DNA of 51,481 bases from an uncultured Tropicimonas sp. (GTDB lineage Bacteria; Pseudomonadota; Alphaproteobacteria; Rhodobacterales; Rhodobacteraceae), in contig CANLZY010000035.1 in assembly GCA_947495685.1 (NCBI GenBank), positions 1 through 51,481 of the forward strand. The letters are read 5' to 3'. A model generated the notes under the pieces. That model did not search any database. It had not been told where the DNA came from and saw only the letters and a program-made list of their open reading frames with translations. A program made the translations under genes and the position numbers. Every line of letters begins with the position of its first letter. Position 1 is the first letter of the stretch. Shown here in pieces: positions 9,266 to 18,335 of this stretch.

Positions 9266-10329
9266 ATGACCTGTCGGAACAGATCTGCCGCAGGATGGCG
9301 GTTACCGGCCCGGTGTCTCTGGCCGACTACATGGCCGAATGCCTGTTTCACCCAACGTTGGGCTACTACACGACCGCGGCCGTTTTTGGGGCAACTGGCG
9401 ATTTCATCACGGCCCCCGAGGTCAGCCAGATGTTCGGCGAGTTGATGGGGTTGGCGCTGGCACAGGCCTGGGTCGACCAATCCTGTGCCGCCCCCGCAAC
9501 GCTGGCAGAGTTGGGCCCCGGTCGCGGGACCCTCATGGCGGACCTGTTGCGCGCCACCCGAGCCGTTCCCGGGATGCATGCCGCGCTGTCAGTGAATTTC
9601 CTGGAGGCCAGCCCGCAGCTCCGAGAGCAGCAGCGAACAGCCTTGAGCGGGCACCCCACCAACTGGATCGACCGCATCGAGGACCTGCCCGAAGCGCCAT
9701 TGTTCCTGATCGCCAACGAGTTCTTTGACGCGCTGCCGATCCGGCAGTTTGTCCGAGACGGGTCCGGATGGCGCGAACGTCTGGTGACCGAGACGGATGG
9801 CGGTCTGGGCCTCTGCCTGTCCGAACCCGGCCGCATCGAGGCGCTGGAGCATCGGCTGACCGACACCTCGGACGGCGAGGTGGTGGAGCTGTGCCCATCC
9901 TTGCCGAGCGTAGTCACCGAGATCGCGCGTCGAATCGCCAACCACGGCGGCTGCGCGATTGTCATCGACTACGGCGACTGGCGGTCCCGCGGTGACACCT
10001 TGCAGGCCCTGAAACATCACGCGCCCGTGGGTCCGTTCGATGGCCCCGGCGAAGCCGACCTGACCGCCCATGTGGATTTCGAGGCCATTGCCGCCGCAGC
10101 CATCGCAGCCGGCGCCACGGCAAGCCCGCCAGTGGCACAGGGCGTGCTACTGGAACGGCTCGGGATCACGGAACGGGCACAGGCCCTGGCGAAGGCAATG
10201 CCGAACGCGACGGCGCTCGAAAATCACATTGCCGCGCATCGGCGCTTGACCCATCCGCAGGAAATGGGTTCGCTCTTCAAGGCAATTGCCATCTACCGCC
10301 CTGGTTCGCCGCCGCCACCCGGATTTTGA
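9262..10329 (+). CDS. SAM-dependent methyltransferase, MidA/NDUFAF7 family
   Basis: The 355-residue product matches the family of NDUFAF7, the mitochondrial arginine methyltransferase needed for complex I assembly. Markers are the N-terminal [37 protein letters not shown], the SAM-binding [28 protein letters not shown] and [15 protein letters not shown]. Length is normal. Its start overlaps lgt by four bases and pgeF begins one base after its stop. The order lgt, this gene, pgeF is, as I recall, common in alphaproteobacteria. Confidence 0.9.
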   Translation: MNDLSEQICRRMAVTGPVSLADYMAECLFHPTLGYYTTAAVFGATGDFITAPEVSQMFGELMGLALAQAWVDQSCAAPATLAELGPGRGTLMADLLRATRAVPGMHAALSVNFLEASPQLREQQRTALSGHPTNWIDRIEDLPEAPLFLIANEFFDALPIRQFVRDGSGWRERLVTETDGGLGLCLSEPGRIEALEHRLTDTSDGEVVELCPSLPSVVTEIARRIANHGGCAIVIDYGDWRSRGDTLQALKHHAPVGPFDGPGEADLTAHVDFEAIAAAAIAAGATASPPVAQGVLLERLGITERAQALAKAMPNATALENHIAAHRRLTHPQEMGSLFKAIAIYRPGSPPPPGF

Positions 10330-10330
10330 C

Positions 10331-11086
10331 ATGACCCTGGAAATTCTCACCACCGATATCCTGTCCCCCTTGCGCCACGGCTTCTTTACCCGGCGGGGCG
10401 GAGCCTCTTCTGGCGTCTTCGACGGGTTGAACTGTGGGCAGGGGTCGTCGGATCAATCGAACATCGTGGCGATCAACCGCGAACGCGTTGCCCAGGCCAT
10501 GGGGGTACAAATCGACTCGCTCGTGTCCATGCACCAGGTTCATTCGGCAGATGTGGCGACCATCGAGGGCCCGCAGGACACTCCACCGACCGCGGATGCC
10601 ATGGTTACCGACCGGCCCGGGCTTGCGCTCGCCGTCCTGACCGCCGATTGCCAGCCAGTGCTGTTTGCCGATCACGAGGCCGGCGTCGTCGGCGTCGCTC
10701 ATGCCGGGTGGCGTGGCGCGTTGTCAGGCGTGCTGGAAGCCACGGTGCGACGGATGGAGACCCTTGGTGCCCGCCGGGAACAGACCAGCGCAGTGATCGG
10801 CCCGACGATCAGCCAACGGGCCTATGAGGTCGGACTGGAGTTCTACGACGACTTTGTCGCCGAGGATCCCAGGAACCAACGGTTCTTTGCCGGAAACGGC
10901 GGCGAGACCGTTCAATTCGACCTGCCGGCTTATGGTCTGCACCGCCTGCGCAGTGCCGGGGTCGGGCAGGCCACGTGGTCGCGCCACTGCACCTATTCGG
11001 ACGAAGATCGTTTCTATTCCTACCGGCGGTCTGTTCACCGCAACGAAGCCGACTACGGTCGGCTGATTTCGGTGATACGCCTGTAG
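10331..11086 (+). CDS. pgeF: Peptidoglycan editing factor / polyphenol oxidase family protein
   Basis: The 251-residue product belongs to the YfiH/PgeF/LACC1 family, which includes enzymes that act on purine nucleosides and PgeF, which limits misincorporated serine in peptidoglycan. Markers are FFTRRGGASSGVFDGLN, HQVHSADV, ADAMVTDRPGLAL, TADCQPVLFAD with the metal-site cysteine, GVAHAGWRG with its histidine, and CTYSDEDRFYSYRR at the end. ATG 10331 follows the methyltransferase stop by one base; the longer frame from 10286 would overlap that gene without a ribosome site. It is the last gene of the lgt operon. Confidence 0.9.
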   Translation: MTLEILTTDILSPLRHGFFTRRGGASSGVFDGLNCGQGSSDQSNIVAINRERVAQAMGVQIDSLVSMHQVHSADVATIEGPQDTPPTADAMVTDRPGLALAVLTADCQPVLFADHEAGVVGVAHAGWRGALSGVLEATVRRMETLGARREQTSAVIGPTISQRAYEVGLEFYDDFVAEDPRNQRFFAGNGGETVQFDLPAYGLHRLRSAGVGQATWSRHCTYSDEDRFYSYRRSVHRNEADYGRLISVIRL

Positions 11087-11213
11087 AATCTGGCAACCTG
11101 ACTTTTCCCGCTTGCTGCCCCACAGCTGCCGCAAAGCTGCATGAGGATGACCTGAAGCCGGCATTGGACACGGCAACAGAATCGGGTACATGCCCTGAGC
11201 ACGGAGAGACAAG

Positions 11214-11363
11214 ATGCGCACGCAAAGACGCTGGTTGGAATCGGTCATCAAGGCTTCGGAAACGATCAAGCCCGAGCTTCCCTGGGCGCGCGGAGCGAAC
11301 CGCACGGCCATGATCGCCCGCCGGGTTGCCAAGCTGGGCGAGGTCGCAAAGCTCAGCGCCTGA
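11214..11363 (+). CDS. Conserved 49-residue basic protein
   Basis: An ATG after CACGGAGAGACAAG opens a 49-codon frame with product MRTQRRWLESVIKASETIK... and a C-terminal half rich in arginine and lysine (PWARGANRTAMIARRVAKLG). The good ribosome site, the compact basic composition and a terminator 30 bases later support a real gene. A similar small protein is, to my memory, widespread in Rhodobacteraceae, but it has no known role. It is separated from pgeF by 127 bases and is probably its own unit. Confidence 0.75.
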   Translation: MRTQRRWLESVIKASETIKPELPWARGANRTAMIARRVAKLGEVAKLSA

Positions 11364-11392
11364 GCGCCTTCTCTTCCTCGACCAGTGCCTTC

Positions 11393-11430
11393 AAACGCCC
11401 GCTTTCATCATTTGTGGAAGTGGGCGTTTT
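11393..11430 (+). terminator. Rho-independent terminator
   Basis: AAACGCCC (11393-11400) pairs with GGGCGTTT (11422-11429), with a second inner stem CTTTC/GGAAG, and a short T run ends the hairpin. It lies 30 bases after the 49-codon gene. Confidence 0.75.
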
Positions 11431-11642
11431 GATTCGGAAGTGCCCCCTGAAAATTGTGGCACACGAGAGCGCCGGGACGAAACAAAGATCCTGTTGTCGC
11501 CCGGATTGATCCTGGAGACAGGGGAAATCGAGACGGAAATTTGACAATCAGGGCGTTCGTTCAACATTATAGCTATCAAGAAATGTCCTTCTGCGACCTG
11601 GTGGGGGCCACGGCAGACGCGACCGACCGAAAGGACGATTGC

Positions 11643-12446
11643 ATGGTGACCCCTCGCTCTTCCACCGCTGGTCTCGCGGTGGAATTCTCAGGCCGCAAGG
11701 CACTTCTGTCCGAAAGGACGGCTCGTTCGGATCGGCAACCTCGGCGCGACCAGCCTCTCTCGCGCCGCTACGAGGTTGCCTTTCTGGCGTCTTCTGGTGA
11801 CATCGATACGTTCGCACGGGTGGCACCGGCCACGCCGGTCTTCGAAGATGCCTTCGCGGCCCTTGGCCGTGGTACGCTGATCTCTACACTGGATGGTCCA
11901 ACCGCCGTGGAGGATCTCGCTCCCGGCACCCTGATCGAGACGGTCGGGCATGGCCCCAAACCTGTGCTCTGGGTTGGTGCGATGACGTTGATCCCCAATC
12001 TGTCCGACATGCATGGCGGGGAGGCTGCAAAGCTCGTCCGGTTTTCTCCCGATGCATTCGGGCTCGGCCGCCCGATGCCGGATCTGGTTCTGGGCCCACG
12101 CGCAAGGGTATTGTATCAGAACGCCCGCTGCCGCGAGATGATGGGCGCATCGCAGGCCTTTGCTCCGGCCCGGGCTTTTCTGGACGGCGTCAGCGTCATC
12201 GAGGTGACCCCGGCGGCTCCGGTGCGGGTGTACCATGTCGCGTTGCATGGCCAACACACGATCTTGGCCAATGGGCTCGAGGTTGAAACCTATCATCCCG
12301 GCCCACAGGTCGACTCGATGATGGACCTGGCAACCCGGGAGATGTTTTTGAGCCTGTTTCCGCATGTCGAACATCTGGATGGCTTCGGGCCAATGACAAC
12401 GCCCCGTCTGACGGCCTTCGAAATGGAAACTCTTCTCGGCGCCTAG
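11643..12446 (+). CDS. Hint domain-containing protein
   Basis: The 267-residue product has the Hint-type (hedgehog/intein) domain seen in many Rhodobacteraceae proteins. The centre reads FAALGRGTLISTLDGPTAVEDL, APGTLIETVGHGPKPVLWVG and, further on, ARVLYQN, with a late YHVALHGQHTILANGLEVETY. In place of the usual cysteine at the domain start there is glycine (ALGRGTLI), so self-splicing is doubtful. The start at 11643 follows AAAGGACGATTGC. The stop is shared tail to tail with the SDR gene in a CTAG overlap. Its function is unknown. Confidence 0.82.
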   Translation: MVTPRSSTAGLAVEFSGRKALLSERTARSDRQPRRDQPLSRRYEVAFLASSGDIDTFARVAPATPVFEDAFAALGRGTLISTLDGPTAVEDLAPGTLIETVGHGPKPVLWVGAMTLIPNLSDMHGGEAAKLVRFSPDAFGLGRPMPDLVLGPRARVLYQNARCREMMGASQAFAPARAFLDGVSVIEVTPAAPVRVYHVALHGQHTILANGLEVETYHPGPQVDSMMDLATREMFLSLFPHVEHLDGFGPMTTPRLTAFEMETLLGA

Positions 12447-13174
12447 CCGCGCCCGATATAGGGCATCTGCGTCGCCATCAGCGTCATGAACTGAACGTTT
12501 GCATGGAGCGGCAGGTTTGCCATCTGCCAGACTGCGTCCGCCACAAGCTCGACCTCGATCGTCGGAGGCGGCATTTCGTCGGCTGCCAGCGCCTGATCCG
12601 TGACAGTCTGCAGGATGTCTGTCAGCGCATTGCCGACATCCAGTTGCCCGCAGGCAATGTCGAATGGCCGCCCGTCGAGCGAGATTTGGCGGGTCAGGCC
12701 GGTCACCCCATGTTTGGTCGCCGTATAGGGCGCCGCCCCGTCGCGCGGAACATAGGCCGAGATCGAGCCGTTGTTGATGATCCTTCCGCCCTGCGGCAAC
12801 TGGCGCCGCATCTGGCCAAAGGCGGCGCGCGCGGCAAGGAACATGCCTGTCAGGTTCACATCGACGGCACGTTGCCAGTCGGCTGGGTCGATCTCGTCAA
12901 TCGGGGCTGGCTGGGTGAATATCCCGGCATTGTTGAACAACACATCCAGTCGGCCCGTCGTTTCCGCCAGACGCGCGACAGCTGCGTCAACGCTCGCGGC
13001 GTCTGCCACGTCGCCAACCAGAACATGCGCACTGGGCGCGGCATCGGCGATCTGCCGCAGGCATTCCTCGCGACGGGCAAGCAGACCAACCTGCCAGCCG
13101 GCCTCCAAAAACCTGCGGGCCGTCGCCGCGCCGATCCCGCTCGACGCGCCGGTGATCAGAATAGACCCGCTCAT
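12443..13174 (-). CDS. Short-chain dehydrogenase/reductase family oxidoreductase
   Basis: The 243-residue product is a classical SDR using NAD(P)H. It shows the cofactor motif ITGASSGIGAATA near residue 6, LVGDVADAAS, the NNAG motif as LFNNAGIF, a catalytic serine in NNGSISAY and the YTATKHG triad motif with Tyr and Lys. ATG at 13174 is chosen because it begins right at the SDR fold and overlaps the helicase stop by four bases; the frame is open further upstream only inside the helicase gene. The substrate cannot be told from sequence. Confidence 0.92.
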   Translation of the reverse strand: MSGSILITGASSGIGAATARRFLEAGWQVGLLARREECLRQIADAAPSAHVLVGDVADAASVDAAVARLAETTGRLDVLFNNAGIFTQPAPIDEIDPADWQRAVDVNLTGMFLAARAAFGQMRRQLPQGGRIINNGSISAYVPRDGAAPYTATKHGVTGLTRQISLDGRPFDIACGQLDVGNALTDILQTVTDQALAADEMPPPTIEVELVADAVWQMANLPLHANVQFMTLMATQMPYIGRG

Positions 13175-14697
13175 TCTTCCTGCTCCTCCAACTGCAGCAG
13201 CGGAGCCGCCACTGTCAGGTCGCTGGTGCCCAAGGCCGATTTCGGCTTGGCCAGGCGATACCGTGTGATCCAGATCAGCTTTTCTTCCGCCCGGGTGATG
13301 GCAACATAGGCAAGCCGTTTCCACAACGGTTGTCCGGCCTCGACGCGTCCGGCCCGCGCGGCGGCGTAGAGGTCGGGGGCGAAGACCTGCACCACCGGCC
13401 ATTGCGACCCCTGCGCCTTGTGGATGGTAACGGCAGCCCCGTGCAGAAAGGTCGCCCCCATCCGAGCCGCAAACGGGATGAAGGGTTCCTCTTCGTCCGG
13501 TATCTCGATCTTGATGATCGAGGCTGCCGACAGCCGCGGATCTTCGGCACCCACAACGTGCAATTGCGAAAAGCCCGCCTTGCGCCCCGGTCCCAGATAG
13601 ACCACTTGCGCGCCCTTGATCAGGCCGCGCGCTTCAAGGTCCAACCGTTTTTTGCGGTGCTTCATCGGCAGTTCAATGCCATCGCAGATCAGGGGTTCGC
13701 CGGGCAAAAGGCTGTCGATCGGAGCGCCATAGGCCGTGCGAAAGGCGTTGATCAACCGGATCCGGGTCGCGTTGCGCCAGACAAGAACAGGCGAACGCGC
13801 CATGAGTTCAGACTCCACCCGTTGCCCGATCTCGACCCGATCATCGTCGCTGGCGGCATCCTCGACCATGCGTTCGAATTGTTCGAACTCCAGGTCCGGG
13901 TCCGCAAGCGCGTGGGCCAGATCCAGGATAGGGTTGTCGCCTGCCTGCCGGTGGACCCGGTGCAGGATCATCTTGTGCGTTTCGGGCAGGGTCTCGAACA
14001 CCATTCCACCGGTGGCGTTGACGGGCGCCAACTGCGCCGGATCGCCAAACAGCAGCAGGGTTGGAAAAATGTCTTGCAGGTCTTCGAACTGGCGGGCATC
14101 CAGCATCGAGCTTTCGTCGACAAACCCGATGTCCAACGGTTCCTCGCGGCGCTTCCATCCCGTGATGAAATCCGATCCCCGCAACCCGGCGGTCGCCAGC
14201 GCCCCCGGGATCGACTTGTTGGACTGGTAGAACGCAAACGCCCGGTCCAACGCCACATCCGTCAGGCCCTCGATTTCGGGGCGCTCGCCCTGCCCGGCCA
14301 GCCATTCGGCGATACGCTCGTATTCCGGATCGTAGACGGGCGTGTAAAGGATGCGGTGAATGGTCGTCGCCGGCACGCCGCGGCTGCGCAATACGCTCGC
14401 CGCCTTGTTGGTTGGCGCCAGGATGGCCAACGTTCGTCGGTCCTTGCGCCGTCGGCCTTCCCAATCGCTGGAAACGACATCGACCCCAAGAGCCTCAAGC
14501 TCCTTGGCCAACTTTGCCAGCAGCAATGTCTTGCCGGAACCGGCCTTGCCTACAATGGCCAGAACCCCGGATTTGCGATCGGGCGGCGGCGTCAGTTGTT
14601 CATTGACCAGATCGACTCCCGCCGCAGCCAGAACGTCGCTGGCCCGGTCCCAGGCCTCGGCCTGATCGTCTGAAAATGTGAGTGCAGTTTCCGCCAT
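13171..14697 (-). CDS. RecD-like ATP-dependent DNA helicase
   Basis: The 508-residue product is a superfamily 1 helicase of the RecD/Pif1-like type. It has Walker A as IVGKAGSGKTLLLAKL near residue 47, APTNKAASVLRSRG, the Walker B region IGFVDESSML, LLFGDPAQLAPV (motif III) and the C-terminal HKAQGSQWPVVQVF plus YVAITRAEEKL (motifs V and VI). No RecB or RecC partner is adjacent. The ATG at 14697 begins right at the family N-terminus; the upstream extension is basic and unlikely. It is co-translated with the SDR gene after it. Confidence 0.9.
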   Translation of the reverse strand: MAETALTFSDDQAEAWDRASDVLAAAGVDLVNEQLTPPPDRKSGVLAIVGKAGSGKTLLLAKLAKELEALGVDVVSSDWEGRRRKDRRTLAILAPTNKAASVLRSRGVPATTIHRILYTPVYDPEYERIAEWLAGQGERPEIEGLTDVALDRAFAFYQSNKSIPGALATAGLRGSDFITGWKRREEPLDIGFVDESSMLDARQFEDLQDIFPTLLLFGDPAQLAPVNATGGMVFETLPETHKMILHRVHRQAGDNPILDLAHALADPDLEFEQFERMVEDAASDDDRVEIGQRVESELMARSPVLVWRNATRIRLINAFRTAYGAPIDSLLPGEPLICDGIELPMKHRKKRLDLEARGLIKGAQVVYLGPGRKAGFSQLHVVGAEDPRLSAASIIKIEIPDEEEPFIPFAARMGATFLHGAAVTIHKAQGSQWPVVQVFAPDLYAAARAGRVEAGQPLWKRLAYVAITRAEEKLIWITRYRLAKPKSALGTSDLTVAAPLLQLEEQEE

Positions 14698-14791
14698 GCG
14701 CCGGACCCTAACGGCCCGGCTGACGAGGCGCCAGAGAGGACGGCGACGCCGCCGCCCCTTTTGGAGGCGGCAGCGGAAGGTCAGGCGTGGA

Positions 14792-15430
14792 TCACGCAGT
14801 CGCGGCCAACGGCATCGCAGACTGGCGGTTGAAAGAGCGGTTGAACCAGGCGCGCGAGGTTTCACGATCGATACCAAGACGCTTGAGCGTCGGTGCCCAG
14901 GCTTCCGGCTTCATTTCCCACAGGCCCACGCCAATCCGGTCCTTGCCCTCGCCTGCCGACCCGATGACATCGGGGTTGACGTGATACAGTCGATAAATTC
15001 GTTCCATCCGCGGATCGAAGACGCCACAGAAATGGGACAGCCTGAAGTTGTCCATCAGTTCCCCGCCACCAAGCACCAGCGCCGCAGCAGCGCGGCGATC
15101 AGCCCGGGGAGAAATACAGAAGCGCGTGCATTCCCAGATGAATGGCGATTCGATCTTCACGCCATCAGTCAGATTCGAAAAATGTTCGTTCACCATGGTC
15201 CGCCCCGTAGTGGGGAGGAAGCGCATGGATCCACCATGGCTTCCATCTTCGAGTTCCCAGATCACGTAGAGCGGGTTGAGAACGTCGTATTGATCGCGCT
15301 CTTCCCCGTTTTCGTTTACTGAGACTTCCCAACCGAGACGACGTGAAAACTGTTCCGCACGATCGCGAAACATCGTGTCGCTCAGTTTCGGGAATTTGTT
15401 GAGGTCGGTTCCATACACATAACGCAGCAT
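14792..15430 (-). CDS. luxI: Acyl-homoserine-lactone synthase, LuxI family
   Basis: LuxI enzymes make N-acyl-homoserine-lactone signals from SAM and acyl-ACP. The 212-residue product has the family residues: FRDRAEQFSRRLGW (N-terminal Arg and Trp), the acidic DQYDVLNPLYVIW, GSMRFLPTTGRTMV and ESPFIWECTRFCI. ATG 15430 follows AAGGAG. It lies 114 bases after the LuxR gene on the same strand, the usual receptor-synthase layout. Signal chain length cannot be told from sequence. I saw no convincing lux box in the 15431-15544 gap. Confidence 0.93.
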   Translation of the reverse strand: MLRYVYGTDLNKFPKLSDTMFRDRAEQFSRRLGWEVSVNENGEERDQYDVLNPLYVIWELEDGSHGGSMRFLPTTGRTMVNEHFSNLTDGVKIESPFIWECTRFCISPRADRRAAAALVLGGGELMDNFRLSHFCGVFDPRMERIYRLYHVNPDVIGSAGEGKDRIGVGLWEMKPEAWAPTLKRLGIDRETSRAWFNRSFNRQSAMPLAATA

Positions 15431-15544
15431 GACGAGAGGCTCCTTTCCGTCAGATGAGGAAAAGAGTGTACGAAGTTGGTTAACAGACCCCTACGACGAA
15501 AACGGATTGTTTCCGACTTTGGCACATTTTTTTGGAGAAATAAC

Positions 15545-16258
15545 CTACACCACAATCAACCCTCGGCTGAGCGCCCGCGCGACCGCGTGGGTGGTATTCA
15601 AGGCTCCCAATTTGTGCCGTGCGGCCTCGATATAGACCCGCAAGGTATGTTCGGAGATCTCCATCTCCTTGGCCGCTTGCGCCCGGTTCAGGCCCTTGGC
15701 CAGATAGGTCATGGCAGCAAGCTCCCGCGGAGACAAGGCCGGGGCCGGAGCTGAATCGCCCCCTTGCTCGAAATCGAGCGCCCGCTTGTTGAATTCGTGC
15801 GCGATGATCATCAGGTCCCGCATGTTTTCGTCGACAAACGTCGCCCATGCATAGTCGTCGCAATTGTCGGATGCGGTAAAAAGTGCGAACTGCCCTGACG
15901 GCCCCCGGATCGGAATGGACAGCCCCTGGTTGCCGACACCAAAGGCGACCGCTTCGCGGAGGAAGGACCGTGCCGCCCGGCTTGACCAGTCGAGCTCTTT
16001 CCAATCGACGGGATTGAAACGTTGGAGGCATCCGAGGATGACCGGATCCATACGGAGGTAGTCTTTTTCGACATAGCGATCCACCCAGTCCTGACTGTAG
16101 GTACCCGCTCCAAATCGCTCGCCGACGCTGTTGACCCAATGGTAGATAATGTGCGCTACATCATAGTGGTCGCGCAGGCGTTCGGTCGCGACCTGAAGGT
16201 CACCAACGTCCGCGGCGTTCTGCACAAACTGACACAGCGCTTCGAGCTTCTCTTGCAT
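15545..16258 (-). CDS. luxR: LuxR-family quorum-sensing regulator
   Basis: The 237-residue product has an N-terminal autoinducer-binding domain with conserved aromatic residues (HIIYHWVN, WVDRYVEKDYLRMDPV, W and D positions) and a C-terminal LuxR HTH: LSPRELAAMTYLAKGLNRAQ, EISEHTLRVYIEAARHKLG, ending near residue 237. It is placed directly before luxI on the same strand, so it is likely the cognate receptor. Its start overlaps a small upstream gene by 59 bases, which points to translational coupling. Confidence 0.92.
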   Translation of the reverse strand: MQEKLEALCQFVQNAADVGDLQVATERLRDHYDVAHIIYHWVNSVGERFGAGTYSQDWVDRYVEKDYLRMDPVILGCLQRFNPVDWKELDWSSRAARSFLREAVAFGVGNQGLSIPIRGPSGQFALFTASDNCDDYAWATFVDENMRDLMIIAHEFNKRALDFEQGGDSAPAPALSPRELAAMTYLAKGLNRAQAAKEMEISEHTLRVYIEAARHKLGALNTTHAVARALSRGLIVV

Positions 16259-16442
16259 GACCCGCCGTTACCGGCGCACTCCTATCGACTTCTGCCGGAC
16301 CGGCCATGTCGGCCCGAGACGCGATCTCGGCAATTGCAGCATGGCGCGTATCGTCCAACTGCTCTGCCAAGGTCTGAAGCTTGTGGCTTCGTGCGTAAGC
16401 ACCCAGATCGGCAAGAACGTCCAGTATCCAGTCATGACTCAT
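16200..16442 (-). CDS. Small helical protein upstream of and overlapping luxR
   Basis: The 80-residue product starts MSHDWILDVLADLGAYARSH and continues with LAEQLDDTRHAAIAEIASRA. ATG 16442 follows AAAGAGATTCTGTT, a fair ribosome site; the frame is open 25 codons further without one. The first 45 residues look conserved in composition (helical, amphipathic), while the last part is read inside the luxR start region. I recall similar short ORFs ahead of luxR in related bacteria but know no function. The 59-base overlap with luxR is unusual. Confidence 0.6.
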   Translation of the reverse strand: MSHDWILDVLADLGAYARSHKLQTLAEQLDDTRHAAIAEIASRADMAGPAEVDRSAPVTAGHAREARSAVSVCAERRGRW

Positions 16443-16697
16443 AACAGAATCTCTTTCCGGTTCATTAGCAAAATGTTGCCACAACGATAGCACGAGCCGA
16501 CCTGTTGCAGAATTCACGGCTTCAGGCTCCCCATATCTGGTGAGGCCAGGATTTTTAAAACATTGGTTTCACGTAAATCTTCACAAAAGGTAAAGGATCG
16601 TCGCCCCATTCCGCCATGATGACCCCGGAATTTCCGGTGCGGCGTCGCACCGCGAGACGCAATCTGGCTGGACAAGAGAAGCTCCCCGAAAACGAAA

Positions 16698-16730
16698 GCC
16701 GCCGCCCCTCGACAATCGAAAGGCGGCGGC
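16698..16730 (-). terminator. Terminator of the ccr gene
   Basis: A perfect 9-base stem (16698-16706 with 16722-16730, GC only) is followed on the minus strand by TTTCGTTTTC. It lies 25 bases after the ccr stop. The rest of 16443-16755 shows no recognised gene and should hold the promoter of the small gene/luxR unit. Confidence 0.8.
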
Positions 16731-16755
16731 CAGAACGGGATTTTTTTCGGACGAC

Positions 16756-18039
16756 TTAGCGGCGCGCATCCAGTGCGTCTTCGAGCGTGCGCAATCCGGT
16801 TATCGGCGCCTGAACGAGAACGGCCATGTTGCCGGGCTTGTGTTCATTCTTCAGCATCTTGATGTGAGCCTGTGGGATCTCGTCCCACGGGAACACCTCA
16901 GACATGCACGGGTCTATCCGGCGCTCCACCATCAGGCGGTTGGCAGATGCGGCCTGCTTGAGGTGTGCAAAGTGACTGCCTTGCACGCGTTTCTGGTGCA
17001 TCCACAAGTACCGGACGTCAAACGTGCAGTTGAAACCGGACGTGCCGGCGCAGATGACAACCATCCCACCCTTTTTGCAGACAAAGGTCGAAACCGGGAA
17101 GGTGGCTTCACCAGGGTGCTCGAACACCATGTCGACGTTCACACCCTTGCCGGTGATCTCCCAGATCGCCTTGCCGAACTTGCGCACTTCCTTGAACCAC
17201 GTGGCATATTCCGGCGTGTTCACCGTGGGCAGTTGCCCCCAACAGTCGAAATCCCGACGGTTGATGACGCCTTTGGCGCCAAGGTCCATGACAAACTTGC
17301 GCTTGTCTTCATCGGAGATCACACCGATGGCGTTGCCGCCGGCCGCGTTGATCAACTGGATCGCGAAGGAACCAAGCCCGCCTGAGGCGCCCCAGACCAG
17401 AACGTTCTGACCTGGCTTCAATTCATGCGGGTGGTGACCGAACAGCATCCGATAGGCCGTGGCCAGCGTCAGCGTGTAGCAGGCGCTTTCTTCCCAGGTG
17501 AGGTGCTGCGGGCGCGGCAGAAGTTGCTGGGCCTGCACGTTGGTGAATTGTGCGAAAGAGCCATCGGGCGTCTCGTACCCCCAGATCCGTTGGCTCGGGG
17601 AATACATCGGGTCGCCACCGTTGCACTCCTCGTCGTCGCCATCGTCCTGGTTGCAGTGAATCACAACTTCGTCGCCGACTTTCCAGTTCCGAACCTTGTC
17701 GCCAACCGCCCAGATGATGCCCGAAGCGTCGGACCCGGCGATATGATAATCTGCTCCATGCCCATCAAAGGGCGAGATCGGCACGCCGAGACCCGCCCAG
17801 ACACCGTTGTAATTGACGCCGGCAGCCATGACGAGCACCAGAACTTCGTGGCTGTCGAGCACGGGCGTGTCGACGACCTCGACCTGAAACGACTTGTCCG
17901 GCTCACCGTGACGCTCGCGGCGGATCGCCCATGCGTACATCTTTTGGGGCACGTAGCCCATCGGAGGGATCTCGCCGATTTCGTAGAGGTCCTTTTCCGG
18001 CGCCTTGTAGGTTGCGTGTGTCATGTCATCCAGAGCCAT
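16756..18039 (-). CDS. ccr: Crotonyl-CoA carboxylase/reductase
   Basis: This enzyme carboxylates and reduces crotonyl-CoA to (2S)-ethylmalonyl-CoA with NADPH and CO2, the key step of the ethylmalonyl-CoA pathway for acetyl-CoA assimilation. The 427-residue product is a medium-chain dehydrogenase/reductase with PPMGYVPQKMYAWAIRRERHG near the N-terminus, GSDASGIIWAVG, the cofactor motif VLVWGASGGLGSFAIQL, the NRRDFDCWG segment, FEHPGEATFPVS with the conserved histidine and HFAHLKQAASANRLM. Length is standard for the family. ATG 18039 follows AAGGAGG. It is transcribed away from ecm, which acts two steps later. Confidence 0.97.
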   Translation of the reverse strand: MALDDMTHATYKAPEKDLYEIGEIPPMGYVPQKMYAWAIRRERHGEPDKSFQVEVVDTPVLDSHEVLVLVMAAGVNYNGVWAGLGVPISPFDGHGADYHIAGSDASGIIWAVGDKVRNWKVGDEVVIHCNQDDGDDEECNGGDPMYSPSQRIWGYETPDGSFAQFTNVQAQQLLPRPQHLTWEESACYTLTLATAYRMLFGHHPHELKPGQNVLVWGASGGLGSFAIQLINAAGGNAIGVISDEDKRKFVMDLGAKGVINRRDFDCWGQLPTVNTPEYATWFKEVRKFGKAIWEITGKGVNVDMVFEHPGEATFPVSTFVCKKGGMVVICAGTSGFNCTFDVRYLWMHQKRVQGSHFAHLKQAASANRLMVERRIDPCMSEVFPWDEIPQAHIKMLKNEHKPGNMAVLVQAPITGLRTLEDALDARR

Positions 18040-18084
18040 GTGAGCCTCCTTGTCAGAACTTGCCGCATCGCAGAATCAATGCGG

Positions 18085-18116
18085 GTTTCGTGATGTGATA
18101 CGGCCCCGCACGAAAC
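18085..18116. promoter_or_regulatory. Inverted repeat between ccr and ecm
   Basis: GTTTCGTG (18085-18092) and CACGAAAC (18109-18116) form a perfect 8-base inverted repeat with a 16-base gap. It lies 46 bases upstream of ccr, in the shared ccr-ecm control region. A TetR-type or short-chain fatty acid regulator might bind there; this is inference. Confidence 0.4.
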
Positions 18117-18335
18117 ATTGCAATGGACTGGCGGCACTTATTGAAACTTTATGTCCCAAAAGGACGCCATGTCCCGTCACACAACGCACCTACGTCGCCG
18201 CGCTCCGCTTTCTGCACATGCAAATCGTCCTTTCTGCCCGACGCCGCATCGCAGCGAATTGACAGCGCCACAATATTTCGCATAACTCCCGTGAGACGGA
18301 ATTATGTTGCCCACCCCAAGCCACGAGGCCCGCCG

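Noticed and set aside
15431-15544. lux box upstream of luxI
   Set aside because: No convincing 18-20 base dyad was found; only a weak CGGA/TCCG pair.
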